From JAAYLC01 sp964636665 (GTDB lineage Bacteria > Bacteroidota > Bacteroidia > Flavobacteriales > Flavobacteriaceae): a DNA stretch of 64,000 nt. The notes under the pieces are model-generated. The model worked only from the letters and a program-made list of their open reading frames with translations, made no database searches and was not told the DNA's origin. The stretch's first letter is position 1, and every line of letters begins with the position of its first letter. Shown in pieces: positions 54,219 to 63,310 of the stretch. The stretch is from positions 1 to 64,000 of the forward strand of contig CAZWVT010000002.1 of assembly GCA_964636665.1 (NCBI GenBank). Direction: 5' to 3'. Position numbers and translations under genes: made by a program.

Positions 54219-54638
54219 TTAAAACATTTCTCTTCCTGCAAAATGGAAAGCTCCTTCAATAGCTGCATTTTCGTCGCTGTCACTTCCGTGGATTGCATTT
54301 TCGCTGATGGAAGCGGCATACATTTTACGAATGGTTCCTTCGGCAGCTTCTTCAGGATTGGTAGCTCCGATTAATTTACGGAAATCTTCCACCGCATTTT
54401 CTTTTTCAAGAATCGCTGCGACAATCGGTCCGCGCGTCATATATTCTACCAATTCGCCATAAAAAGGACGTTCTTTATGAACCGCATAGAATTCTTTCGC
54501 ATCATCAATGGTTAATTGCGTCAGTTTCATAGCGACAATTCTAAATCCGGCCTCGTTGATTTTTTCTAAAATAGCACCGATATGCCCTTTTTCAACGGCA
54601 TCAGGTTTTAACATCGTAAATGTTCTGTTTGTTCTCAT
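54219..54638 (-). CDS. ndk: nucleoside diphosphate kinase
   Basis: Transfers phosphate among NTPs and NDPs through a phosphohistidine. 139 residues, normal length: RTFTMLKPDAVEKGHIG, and the active-site NAIHGSDSDENA with the catalytic His. Upstream is TATTTTTG (complement of 54655-54662). Flanked by its own promoter and terminator. Confidence 0.97.
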   Translation of the reverse strand: MRTNRTFTMLKPDAVEKGHIGAILEKINEAGFRIVAMKLTQLTIDDAKEFYAVHKERPFYGELVEYMTRGPIVAAILEKENAVEDFRKLIGATNPEEAAEGTIRKMYAASISENAIHGSDSDENAAIEGAFHFAGREMF

Positions 54639-54654
54639 TTTTTAATTTTTTATG

Positions 54655-54662
54655 CAAAAATA
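54655..54662 (-). promoter_or_regulatory. putative -7 box of ndk
   Basis: TATTTTTG on the minus strand (complement of 54655-54662), 17 bp upstream of the ndk ATG; the leader is short. Confidence 0.4.
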
Positions 54663-54784
54663 GTATTTCAAATAAGATATGAAGAATATATTCTTAATTT
54701 ATAAATCCCTAATTATTACGAATGATTTTTAAGTGGCTATTTTATTTATAGAATAAATTCAATTTCTTGTATCTTCGCTTTCTT

Positions 54785-55807
54785 ATGGAGAAAAAACTCA
54801 TCGAAAAAACGACTGCACTTTTAAGCAAACCTCAAAAAATTGTTATTGTAGCACATCAAAATCCGGATGGCGATGCCATTGGCTCCTCGTTGGGATTGTA
54901 TTTATTTTTAAAAAGCAATCCAAATCACAAGGTTTCGATAATTATGCCCAATGATTTTCCTGATTTTTTAAAATGGATGCCGGCTGTGGAAGATATTTTG
55001 ATTTTTGAGAAAAATAAAACAGAAGTTTCGCAGTTAATACACGACGCAAGCTTGCTATTTACATTGGATTTCAATACTTTTAGTCGAACAAACGATATGG
55101 AGTCCGTATTGAGTTCAGCGGATGCAGATTTTATAATGATAGACCATCACCAATCTCCGGACAATTATGCTTTGGTAACTTATAGCGATACCAAAATGAG
55201 TTCCACTTCCGAAATGGTGTATCATTTTATTCGAGCAATTGATAAAAATTTTAAGTTTACAAAAGAAATTGCAACCAATTTATACACCGGAATTATGACG
55301 GACACAGGATCTTTTCGTTATCCGTCCACGACTGCGGTCACTCATCGGGTTTTGGCTGATTTAATCGATTCGGGAGCTCCCAATTCTTTTATCCACGAAA
55401 GTGTGTTTGATATCAATACGCCGGAAAGGATGAAACTGCTTGGAGTGGCATTAAATAACTTAAAAATATTACCGGAATATAAAACAGCTTATATTACCCT
55501 TTCACAAGATGAATTGGACAAACACGATTTTAAAAAAGGAGATACTGAAGGATTTGTAAACTATGCACTTTCTGTTAAAAACATCATTTTTGCTGCGATG
55601 TTTATCGAAAGCAAACAAGAAGAAAGAATTAAAATATCTTTTAGAAGTAAAGGAAATTTTCACGTTAACGAATTTTCCGCAAATCACTTTAACGGCGGTG
55701 GTCATCTGAATGCTGCCGGAGGAAGAAGCACTGATTCTCTGGAAGATACCGTTTTCAAATTTATTCAGTTATTGAATCGATATAAAACACAATTAAATGA
55801 ATCTTAG
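54785..55807 (+). CDS. DHH family phosphoesterase (NrnA-like)
   Basis: 340 residues from ATG 54785. DHH domain motifs NPDGDAIGSS, TLDFNTFSR-like region, IDHHQSP and DTGSFRYP, with a C-terminal DHHA1 domain holding FNGGGHLNAAGG. The family cleaves short oligoribonucleotides, pAp or cyclic dinucleotide products. The frame is open from TTG 54767, but that would include the TATCTTCG box. Overlaps gldI by 11 bp. Confidence 0.93.
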   Translation: MEKKLIEKTTALLSKPQKIVIVAHQNPDGDAIGSSLGLYLFLKSNPNHKVSIIMPNDFPDFLKWMPAVEDILIFEKNKTEVSQLIHDASLLFTLDFNTFSRTNDMESVLSSADADFIMIDHHQSPDNYALVTYSDTKMSSTSEMVYHFIRAIDKNFKFTKEIATNLYTGIMTDTGSFRYPSTTAVTHRVLADLIDSGAPNSFIHESVFDINTPERMKLLGVALNNLKILPEYKTAYITLSQDELDKHDFKKGDTEGFVNYALSVKNIIFAAMFIESKQEERIKISFRSKGNFHVNEFSANHFNGGGHLNAAGGRSTDSLEDTVFKFIQLLNRYKTQLNES

Positions 55808-56351
55808 TCGCTTAATTTTTCCGTTTCTTTTTATCGCCATCGTTTCTTGTGAAGGACAAGAACCGCGACATCCCATAAAACACCATTCCGGTAGTTTTAT
55901 TAAAGAATCTGCGGTAAAAAATAAAGAAATCTATGAGAAAGAACGAGCGTTTTTAGAAAATCTAATTGCTCAGGATTCTTCAACTAACTACATCGTTTCT
56001 GACCACGGATTCTGGTATTTTTATCACGTAAAAGATTCTACAAATACAACAAATCCCGAATTGGGGGATCGTGTGCAATTTACTTATGACCTTCGCAACA
56101 TTCGCGACGAAACCATTGTTTCAGAAGAAGAAAATGGAATTCAAGATTATACAATTGATCAAAGCAATCAAGATTTATTTTCGGGCATCCGAGAAGGACT
56201 GAAATTAATGAAAGAAGGTGAAAAAATCACCTTCCTTTTTCCATCATACAAAGCTTATGGATATTATGGTTTGGCGAATAAAATCGGGTCGAATATTCCG
56301 ATAAAAAGCACGGTTACTTTAATTTCAATTACAGAAAACAATCAAGATTAA
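55797..56351 (+). CDS. gldI: gliding motility-associated peptidyl-prolyl isomerase GldI
   Basis: 184 residues with lipobox FIAIVSC (Cys 18). The FKBP-type domain has FSGIREGLKLMKEGEKITFLFPSYKAYGYYG in outline and a GFWYFYHVKD region specific to GldI. In Flavobacterium, GldI is required for gliding and helps fold envelope components. Second gene of a three-gene folding-related operon, overlapping the phosphoesterase gene. Confidence 0.9.
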   Translation: MNLSRLIFPFLFIAIVSCEGQEPRHPIKHHSGSFIKESAVKNKEIYEKERAFLENLIAQDSSTNYIVSDHGFWYFYHVKDSTNTTNPELGDRVQFTYDLRNIRDETIVSEEENGIQDYTIDQSNQDLFSGIREGLKLMKEGEKITFLFPSYKAYGYYGLANKIGSNIPIKSTVTLISITENNQD

Positions 56352-56414
56352 GGGCTTTTCATCTTAATATATTTTTATTTTTACAATTCGTTATTTTATA
56401 AATCAAACATCCAA

Positions 56415-57515
56415 ATGAAAAAATTAAACATCTTATTCTTATTTATTACGCTTCCCCTTTTGATTGCTTCCTGTCAGTCAAAACACGGAGACTTGCCGGA
56501 CGGAGTATATGCCGAGTTTGAAACAAATCACGGAGATTTTGTCGCTAAATTATATCACGAAGCAACTCCGCTAACCGTGGCAAACTTTGTTTCTTTGGCA
56601 GAAGGTACAAACGGTTCTGTTGAAAGCACATTTACCGGAAAACGCTATTATGACGGTTTGACTTTTCATCGCATCATTTCAGATTTTATGATTCAGGGAG
56701 GTGACCCAGCCGGAAATGGAACAGGCGGTCCCGGATATACGTTTCCCGATGAATTTGTCGATACGTTACAATTTACCGGAAAAGGACAATTGGCAATGGC
56801 AAATGCCGGTCCGGCAACCAACGGAAGCCAGTTTTTTATTACATTGAGAGAAACACCACATTTAAACAACAGACATACAATTTTTGGAGAAATCGTAAAA
56901 GGTCAAGAAGTTATAGATGCTCTTGGAGTTATCGAAACTGATGACAGTGACAAACCGCTGAACGATGTCATTATTGAAAAAGTAAACATCATCAAAAAAG
57001 GAAATGTAAAAGTTCCTTATTTTACTGATGAAATGAAACGACTTGAAAACGAAAGAAAAGAACGTGAAGAAAAAATAGAAGAAATAGCACTTAGAAAATC
57101 CGAAGAACTTAAAAAATTAGAAACCGAAGCGGATTCTTTAGCTTCCGGCGTAAAAATTCATATTGTTCGCGATAGTGATGAAATAAAACCGGCACCAAGC
57201 GAACAAGTGCGTGTAAATTATGCAGGATACTTAACCAACGGTCGTCTTTTTGATACCAACCGATTGGATGTTGCAGAAATGTACTTGACTGTCGATGATA
57301 TGCGTAAAGCAGGTGGAGGCTATTCTCCAATGCCTGTTGAATACAGCATGAACGCCGGATTAATTCCGGGATTTAAGGAAGGAATGCTCCAAATGAACAA
57401 AGGCGATAAAGCAACGATTTTTATTCCTGCGCATTTAGCTTATGGTTCTCGCGGAGCTGCGGGTATTATTCCTCCAAATTCTCCTTTGGTTTTTGAATTG
57501 GAAATCGTGAAATAA
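56415..57515 (+). CDS. cyclophilin-FKBP fusion peptidyl-prolyl isomerase, lipoprotein
   Basis: 366 residues, lipobox LIASC (Cys 20). Residues 30-195 are a cyclophilin domain (FHRIISDFMIQGGDPAGNG, GPATNGSQFFIT). A charged coiled-coil linker (about 200-240) follows. Residues 245-366 form an FKBP domain (PVEYSMNAGLIPGFKEGM, HLAYGSRGAAG, PPNSPLVFELE). Two unrelated isomerase folds in one exported protein suggests a general periplasmic folding factor. Follows gldI by 63 bp and ends in a terminator. Confidence 0.93.
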   Translation: MKKLNILFLFITLPLLIASCQSKHGDLPDGVYAEFETNHGDFVAKLYHEATPLTVANFVSLAEGTNGSVESTFTGKRYYDGLTFHRIISDFMIQGGDPAGNGTGGPGYTFPDEFVDTLQFTGKGQLAMANAGPATNGSQFFITLRETPHLNNRHTIFGEIVKGQEVIDALGVIETDDSDKPLNDVIIEKVNIIKKGNVKVPYFTDEMKRLENERKEREEKIEEIALRKSEELKKLETEADSLASGVKIHIVRDSDEIKPAPSEQVRVNYAGYLTNGRLFDTNRLDVAEMYLTVDDMRKAGGGYSPMPVEYSMNAGLIPGFKEGMLQMNKGDKATIFIPAHLAYGSRGAAGIIPPNSPLVFELEIVK

Positions 57516-57532
57516 CCATTTTTTCAAAAGCA

Positions 57533-57559
57533 TTTTTACACTTAATAAAAGTGTAAAAT
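57533..57559. other. AT-rich hairpin
   Basis: TTTTACACTT and AAGTGTAAAA flank a six-base loop, just before the stronger terminator. Likely an auxiliary part of it. Confidence 0.35.
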
Positions 57560-57567
57560 AATTTCAA

Positions 57568-57600
57568 AATAAAACCCGAATTTTGGATTCGGGTTTTATT
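57568..57600. terminator. bidirectional terminator between the isomerase and pepD
   Basis: AATAAAACCCGAA (57568-57580) and TTCGGGTTTTATT (57588-57600), a 13-bp perfect stem with a seven-base loop and T/A runs on both sides. Confidence 0.88.
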
Positions 57601-57621
57601 CATTTTAATATATAGTGAGAT

Positions 57622-59079
57622 TTAATGCGCTTCTTTTAATGGAATGTTTTTGAGAATCTCCAGCACAAAATTCCAGTATTTCTGAGCTGAAGAAATACTG
57701 GCACGCTCGTCCGGAGAATGTGCTCCTTTGATGGTCGGACCAAAAGAAATCATATCAATTTCAGGATAATTCTGACCTAAAATTCCACATTCCAATCCTG
57801 CGTGACAAGCAGCGACATTTGCGCGTTCTCCATGCATTTTTTGATAAATAGAATCTAATACTTTTAAAATGGGACTCTCCATATTGGGAGACCACCCGGG
57901 ATAATCTCCGGAAAGTGAAACTTCATATCCCGCCAAATCAAATACAGCAGAAAGTGTATTAATCATATCTTGTTTGGAGGATTCAACCGAACTTCGGGTT
58001 AAACACTCAATTTGAATATTCCCGTTTTCAACTTGAATTTTTGAAATATTATTTGAGGTTTCGACTAAGTTTTCAATATCCGGACTCATTCTGTAAACGC
58101 CGTTGTGCAAAGCTGTCATCACATTTAAAAACACCACTTGGCTATCAGCATCCATCACTTTGGAATTTTCCGCAGCTTCTTTTTCAACTTCAAACGACAA
58201 CTGAGGTTCCAGCGATTTGTATTCTTGAATAATATCTTTTTTTATTTCCTCAACGACATCTAAAAATTGTTTTTCGGATGAAACAACGACCTTCGCATGA
58301 CTTTCACGCGGAATCGCATTTCTCAAACCTCCTCCGTTTATTTGTACAATTTGCAACTGATTTTTTGCAGCCACAAGAATGCGGTTCATGATTTTATTGG
58401 CGTTGCCCAAACCTTTTATAATATCCATACCGCTGTGGCCGCCTTGCAGTCCTTTTACGTGAATTGAATATAAAATGCCATTTTCGACCTCATTTTGTTG
58501 ATAATTTCCTTTTGCACCAACGTCAATTCCTCCGGCACATCCCACTCCTATTTCATCATCTTCTTCTGTATCGAGATTCAATAAAATTTCACCTTTTAGC
58601 AAACCACCTTTTAATCCTTTTGCACCTGTCATTCCGGTTTCCTCATCAATTGTAAACAGTGCTTCAATAGCCGGATGCGGAATGTCTTTACTGTCAAGAA
58701 TTGCCATAATGGTAGCAACGCCTAATCCGTTGTCGGCTCCCAATGTAGTTCCTTTGGCTCGAACCCAATCGCCGTCTATATACATCTCGATTCCCTGAGT
58801 ATCAAAATCAAAATCGGTATCGTTGTTTTTTTGGTGAACCATATCCAAATGACTTTGCATCACAATCATCTTTCTGTTTTCCATACCTTCGGTTGCGGGT
58901 TTTCTGATTATGACATTTCCTACATCGTCAACCAAAGTTTCCAATCCAAGTTTTTCCCCGAAATCTTTCATAAATGCAATGACTCGTTCTTCTTTTTTCG
59001 AAGCACGAGGTACGGCATTTAAATCGGAAAAATGATTCCACAATGCTTTTGGTTCTAATTGTCTTATTTCTTTATTCAT
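57622..59079 (-). CDS. pepD: aminoacyl-histidine dipeptidase (PepD)
   Basis: M20 family di-zinc peptidase, 485 residues. Zinc and catalytic motifs: QSHLDMVHQ, TTLGADNGLGVA, TIDEETGMTGAKG, then the lid domain, and CHAGLECGILG and GPTIKGAHSPDERA near the C-terminus. Cleaves carnosine-like and Xaa-His dipeptides. A TAACTTTG box (complement of 59110-59117) lies upstream. Monocistronic. Confidence 0.95.
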   Translation of the reverse strand: MNKEIRQLEPKALWNHFSDLNAVPRASKKEERVIAFMKDFGEKLGLETLVDDVGNVIIRKPATEGMENRKMIVMQSHLDMVHQKNNDTDFDFDTQGIEMYIDGDWVRAKGTTLGADNGLGVATIMAILDSKDIPHPAIEALFTIDEETGMTGAKGLKGGLLKGEILLNLDTEEDDEIGVGCAGGIDVGAKGNYQQNEVENGILYSIHVKGLQGGHSGMDIIKGLGNANKIMNRILVAAKNQLQIVQINGGGLRNAIPRESHAKVVVSSEKQFLDVVEEIKKDIIQEYKSLEPQLSFEVEKEAAENSKVMDADSQVVFLNVMTALHNGVYRMSPDIENLVETSNNISKIQVENGNIQIECLTRSSVESSKQDMINTLSAVFDLAGYEVSLSGDYPGWSPNMESPILKVLDSIYQKMHGERANVAACHAGLECGILGQNYPEIDMISFGPTIKGAHSPDERASISSAQKYWNFVLEILKNIPLKEAH

Positions 59080-59343
59080 TCAATACTATTTTTGATTATT
59101 TAAGATTGACAAAGTTACCTTATCCTCCAGTGTTCTTAAAATTATTATCGAAAATAAAATCTCTATAAATCAAATGTTTTATTTTATTCAATCTCAAAAA
59201 CACACCTTTTTTAAATTTATCAAACCATAGAAAATCAATTGTTTAAATGTTGCACTTCGCTTTCTAAAAAAAAACTTAAAAGAAACCAAATCCAAAAAAA
59301 AATCCTATTTTTGCAAGTTAACAAGCTGTTGGGACAGAATACA

Positions 59344-59715
59344 TTGAATAAAGACTTAAATATACACGGTCTAACGTATTTTTTAATGATACTGTATTTT
59401 ATCGGTATCAGCCCATCTGTTGTTGTTCACAATCATCAGGAAAGCATCATCTCTTATGAATTAGCTTCAAATTGTGAAAAAGCTGTCTATTACGGCGAAA
59501 CAGAAAAGGATTTACACCACGAAGAACACGTTTCTGCCACTCCCGAAGAATGTTCGATTTGCGATTTTCACATTGTAAAATCCCAGCTCCCTATTAATTT
59601 TTCCTTTGATTTTATAAACATTCTGAACAATTCTCGCAATTCCAATTTCTATTTCGAGAATTTATGTTCAGTCACTCCACATCATTCTTTCAACAGGGGA
59701 CCGCCTGTTGCTTAA
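59344..59715 (+). CDS. small His/Cys-rich exported protein of the metal cluster
   Basis: About 123 residues from TTG 59344; an ATG at 59386 is an alternative. One hydrophobic segment (TYFLMILYFIGIS) is followed by a polar part with many possible metal ligands: VHNHQ, DLHHEEHVS, ECSICDFHI, TPHHSFNRGPP. A TATTTTTG box (59306-59313) precedes it. Proteins with such CxxC-x-H motifs often stand before metal-uptake TonB genes. The frame is open further upstream (59239), but that would place the start before the promoter. Confidence 0.6.
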   Translation: MNKDLNIHGLTYFLMILYFIGISPSVVVHNHQESIISYELASNCEKAVYYGETEKDLHHEEHVSATPEECSICDFHIVKSQLPINFSFDFINILNNSRNSNFYFENLCSVTPHHSFNRGPPVA

Positions 59716-59734
59716 ATTTTTATCGCTTTAAAAG

Positions 59735-59761
59735 TTTTTATTCTGTCTAATAGAATAAAAA
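59735..59761 (+). terminator. hairpin after the His/Cys-rich gene
   Basis: TTTTTATTCT (59735-59744) and AGAATAAAAA (59752-59761), a 10-bp AT-rich stem. Could attenuate rather than fully stop transcription before the next gene. Confidence 0.45.
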
Positions 59762-59848
59762 CAAATGCAACAAACCTGTGAATTTACACCCTTTTAAATT
59801 CAATAAGTTTTGCATTAAAATTAATTATAACGTATAAAATTTAAGATT

Positions 59849-60265
59849 ATGAAAGCTATATATAAACTGCCCTTTCTTTTATGGGCAACAATATTTTTGG
59901 TATCCTGTGATAAAGACAACGATGATCAAGCGCACCTTCCTGTTATTTCTGATTTAGAAATTGGACATGACAATAACAGAATCGGTTATGTCGATGAAGA
60001 CCTACATATTGAAGCCGAAATTTTTGCTCCTAATAAAATAAAAACCGTCGAAATATCCATCAGTCATAAAAACAATCCAAACGGTTGGAATGTTAACAAA
60101 GTTTACACCGAATTTGAAAATCTAATAAATACGGAGTTTCATGAACATTTATATATTCCCTCAAGTGCATTATTAGGAAAATATGATTTTAATTTTAAAG
60201 TTACAGACCTAAGAGGATATGAATACATGATAAATGCAGATTTCATAATAAGGGAAACACCGTAA
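59849..60265 (+). CDS. DUF4625 family lipoprotein (first copy)
   Basis: 138 residues, lipobox LVSC (Cys 20) and an acidic start DKDNDDQ. A beta-rich domain ends in YDFNFKVTDLRGYEY, the DUF4625 pattern (V-T-D-x-x-G). Contains ISHKNNPNGW. Surface or periplasmic. Paralogue of the next gene; both precede a TonB receptor, so a role in binding its ligand is likely, possibly a metal. Confidence 0.78.
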   Translation: MKAIYKLPFLLWATIFLVSCDKDNDDQAHLPVISDLEIGHDNNRIGYVDEDLHIEAEIFAPNKIKTVEISISHKNNPNGWNVNKVYTEFENLINTEFHEHLYIPSSALLGKYDFNFKVTDLRGYEYMINADFIIRETP

Positions 60266-60333
60266 TATTTAAAAATCAATTAAAACATTAAATAACGAAT
60301 CAGTACAGTTTTGATTCAAACAAAAAATATAAA

Positions 60334-60798
60334 ATGAAAAAAATCATATTTCTTTCTTTATCAGTTCTATTTTTTGCAGCTTGTGATAAGGAAGATTCAA
60401 TCGACACAGAAAAGCCTGAAATCAACATTTCAATTCCGGGTGCTTTTCCGGTACAATGCAGTAAAATAAAAAAAGGTGAAACTTTTACTTTTCGTGCTGA
60501 ATTTACAGACAATGAAGAATTAGGTTCGTTTGGAATTGATATCCATCACAATTTCAACCATCATTCACACAGTACGGAAACAGAAAATTGCACAGAAAAT
60601 GACGTAAAACAACCTGTTAATCCTTTTGTGCTTGTTGAAAACTACAACATTCCCGCAGGATTAAAAAGTTATATCGCCGAAGTTGACATTTACGTTCCCG
60701 AAGATGTAGATACCGGAGATTATCATTTTCTGATTAAAGTGACGGATAAAGAAGGTTGGCAGTCAATCAGAGGATTAAGCATTGATATTGTTGAATAA
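60334..60798 (+). CDS. DUF4625 family lipoprotein (second copy, His-rich)
   Basis: 154 residues with lipobox FAAC (Cys 15). It has the DUF4625 pattern with IDIHHNFNHHSHSTE, a run of His able to bind Zn or Cu, and two further cysteines (ENC, VQCSK). It ends in FLIKVTDKEGWQS. The stop is 1 bp before the TonB receptor ATG, so the two are tightly coupled. Confidence 0.82.
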   Translation: MKKIIFLSLSVLFFAACDKEDSIDTEKPEINISIPGAFPVQCSKIKKGETFTFRAEFTDNEELGSFGIDIHHNFNHHSHSTETENCTENDVKQPVNPFVLVENYNIPAGLKSYIAEVDIYVPEDVDTGDYHFLIKVTDKEGWQSIRGLSIDIVE

Positions 60799-60799
60799 A

Positions 60800-63214
60800 A
60801 TGAAAACCATCAGGCATTTATTGCTTCTTTGCTTTACTTCAATTGGTGTTTTTGCAAATGCTCAATCGTATTTTTTAGAGGGAACAGTTACCAATGAATC
60901 CGGAATTCCATTACCGGAAGCAAGAATTTTTATTGAATCCATCGGACAAACTGCTACGACTGACGAACAAGGAAAATTTAGGTTTGACAGGCTTCCCAAA
61001 GGAGAATATAGTTTTATTGTCGTCGCTCTTGGGTATGACAATAAAATAATTAATTACTACCTAAATGAAAATACTGTTTTATCAGAACCGTGGATTATGG
61101 AACTTCCCGGTTTTGAACTTGAAAGCGTTCAAATTACCGGAACTCAAGAACCGCATCGGATTGAAAAGATAGAAACGATATCCACCGAAATAGTTCACAA
61201 CGATTATATCCGGCAAAATTTAAGCGGAAGTTTGGTTCAAACTCTAGAAAAATTACCTGGAATTAAAAGTATGAGCATCGGCTCTTCCTCATCCAAACCA
61301 CTTATTCGCGGACTTGGTTTCAATGAAGTTGCAGTAATCGAAGACGGAATCAAGCACGAAGGTCAGCAATGGGGTGTGGATCACGGATTGGAAATCGATC
61401 AATTTAATGCTGAAACCGTTGAAATTTCCAGAGGTCCTGCTTCTTTTATGTATGGCTCGGATGCGGTTGGCGGAGTAATTGTCATAAATTCCACCAAAAG
61501 ACCTTCAAGATTTTCATCCGGAGGAAGTTTTGACCTTATCGGAAAAACAAATAATATGCATTATGGAAGTTCACTGCATTTATATACACGCAAAGACAAA
61601 TGGTTTGCAGATGGACGTTTAACCTATCACAATTATGGAGACTACACAGTTCCTGCCGAGACGATTTATCCTTACAATTATTCGGTAACATTGCATAAAA
61701 ACCGCGTACGAAATACGGCGGGACGAGAATTTCATAAATTTCTGCGTGCAGGATATATCGGCGAAAACTTTAATTCTGAAATTTATTTTACTAATTTCTA
61801 CAATAAAAAAGGTTCATTTGCCAATGCCCACGGACTGGAACCGATGAATGTCGATGAAGAAATGCACGATGCTTCCCGACGGGATATTTTATTGCCTTAC
61901 GATATGGTTTCCCACACGAGAATAATCAATCGCACGGAATGGAATATCGGAAATCATCAGTTGAAATTTGATTTGGGATTTCAAAACAATTTCAGGCAAG
62001 AATTCAGCCCATACATTGCTCACGGTTATATGCCGCCTACTTATCCGGCCGATAGAAATGATTCTTCCGATTTGGAAATGGAATATCAAAAAAATGTTTA
62101 TTCTCTCAACATTCGAGATAAAGTTGATTTGGACAGACACAGCTTGACTTATGGAATTAACGGAGAAATTCAGGAGAATAAAATAAAAGGTTGGGGCTTT
62201 CTAATTCCCGAGTTTAACAATTACAAAATTGGCGGATTTATATTCGATAAATGGGAAGTAAACAACAATTTTATGTTGTTGGGCTCCATTCGTTATGATT
62301 ACGGAAAAATTGAAATTAAAGAATACCGCGATTGGTTTTCGAGTGAAATTTACCAAAATGGAAATAGCACATCAGAATACTTAATCCGTGCTCCGGAATT
62401 TAATAAGAATTTCCACAGTCTTACTTACTCTTTAGGTTTTGAATATAAGATTAATCCTCAATTTACATTTAGTTCTAATTTAGGAAAAGCTTTCCGTATG
62501 CCTGCCGCTCACGAATTGGCAGCAAACGGTGTAAATTACGATTACTACCGATTTGAAAAAGGAAATACAAATCTAAATCCCGAAGAATCTTATCAAATGG
62601 ATCTTGCTTTGGATTGGAACACTGAAAATTTGCATTTTCGAATCACACCTTTTATAAATTATTTTGACAATTTTATTTATCTGAATCCAACCTCAAATTA
62701 CGATACTTATTACGGTGCCGGAAATCAGATATTTGAATATACACAAGCTCCTGTTTTCCGAACCGGAACAGAATTAGCCGGAGAAGTGACTATTAATCGA
62801 TTTACAATTAGCGGAAATTTGGAATACGTTTACAGCCGACAAGTTTCAGGCGATAAAAAAGGATATACACTGCCTTTTACGCCTCCGTTATCCGGCCTTG
62901 TGGGCATTAATTATTCTCCGGATTTATTTACAGAATATTTGGAAAACAGTTATGTAAATTTAGAATCTCGAATTGCGGCAGCACAAAACAAAATTGTTCC
63001 TCCCGAAGAAGAAACGCCGGGTTATAATGTTTGGACCCTTTCTTTTGGAACCGGAATTAAAATGAAAAATTATGAAGTAATTCAAGTTAATTTGAGTGTC
63101 AATAATTTATTCAATCAAAAGTATTTTGACCATACCAATTATTATCGTTTAATCCAATTGCCGGAACAAGGAAGAAACATTGTTTTGACTGTAAATGTTC
63201 CTTTTAATTTTTAA
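60800..63214 (+). CDS. TonB-dependent outer membrane receptor (ZnuD-like)
   Basis: 804 residues from ATG 60800. Signal peptide (cleavage near ANAQ), then a CarboxypepD_reg-like domain (about 22-105, EGTVTNESGIPLPEAR), a plug (LEKLPGIKSM, KPLIRGLGFNEVAVIEDG, VEISRGPASFMYGSDAVGG) and a 22-strand barrel ending in NIVLTVNVPFNF. The plug's IRGL and HEGQQWGVDHG pieces resemble metal receptors such as ZnuD, where His and Asp bind zinc. Probable metal importer; the actual metal is unknown. Confidence 0.88.
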   Translation: MKTIRHLLLLCFTSIGVFANAQSYFLEGTVTNESGIPLPEARIFIESIGQTATTDEQGKFRFDRLPKGEYSFIVVALGYDNKIINYYLNENTVLSEPWIMELPGFELESVQITGTQEPHRIEKIETISTEIVHNDYIRQNLSGSLVQTLEKLPGIKSMSIGSSSSKPLIRGLGFNEVAVIEDGIKHEGQQWGVDHGLEIDQFNAETVEISRGPASFMYGSDAVGGVIVINSTKRPSRFSSGGSFDLIGKTNNMHYGSSLHLYTRKDKWFADGRLTYHNYGDYTVPAETIYPYNYSVTLHKNRVRNTAGREFHKFLRAGYIGENFNSEIYFTNFYNKKGSFANAHGLEPMNVDEEMHDASRRDILLPYDMVSHTRIINRTEWNIGNHQLKFDLGFQNNFRQEFSPYIAHGYMPPTYPADRNDSSDLEMEYQKNVYSLNIRDKVDLDRHSLTYGINGEIQENKIKGWGFLIPEFNNYKIGGFIFDKWEVNNNFMLLGSIRYDYGKIEIKEYRDWFSSEIYQNGNSTSEYLIRAPEFNKNFHSLTYSLGFEYKINPQFTFSSNLGKAFRMPAAHELAANGVNYDYYRFEKGNTNLNPEESYQMDLALDWNTENLHFRITPFINYFDNFIYLNPTSNYDTYYGAGNQIFEYTQAPVFRTGTELAGEVTINRFTISGNLEYVYSRQVSGDKKGYTLPFTPPLSGLVGINYSPDLFTEYLENSYVNLESRIAAAQNKIVPPEEETPGYNVWTLSFGTGIKMKNYEVIQVNLSVNNLFNQKYFDHTNYYRLIQLPEQGRNIVLTVNVPFNF

Positions 63215-63254
63215 TAAAATTCAATTTGATATGTTAATGATGATTGAATTTTAT
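63214..63254 (+). terminator. AT-rich hairpin after the TonB receptor
   Basis: ATAAAATTCAA (63214-63224) and TTGAATTTTAT (63244-63254) form an 11-bp stem with a 19-nt loop. GC-poor, so a weak terminator at best. Confidence 0.45.
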
Positions 63255-63281
63255 AAAAGTCTTTATTAAAAGACGAATCTT

Positions 63282-63289
63282 TATCTTTG
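63282..63289 (+). promoter_or_regulatory. putative -7 box of kdsA
   Basis: TATCTTTG, 21 bp before the kdsA start; no TTG is seen at the -33 distance. Confidence 0.4.
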
Positions 63290-63310
63290 TTTCTCTAAAA
63301 CGCATTAAAA

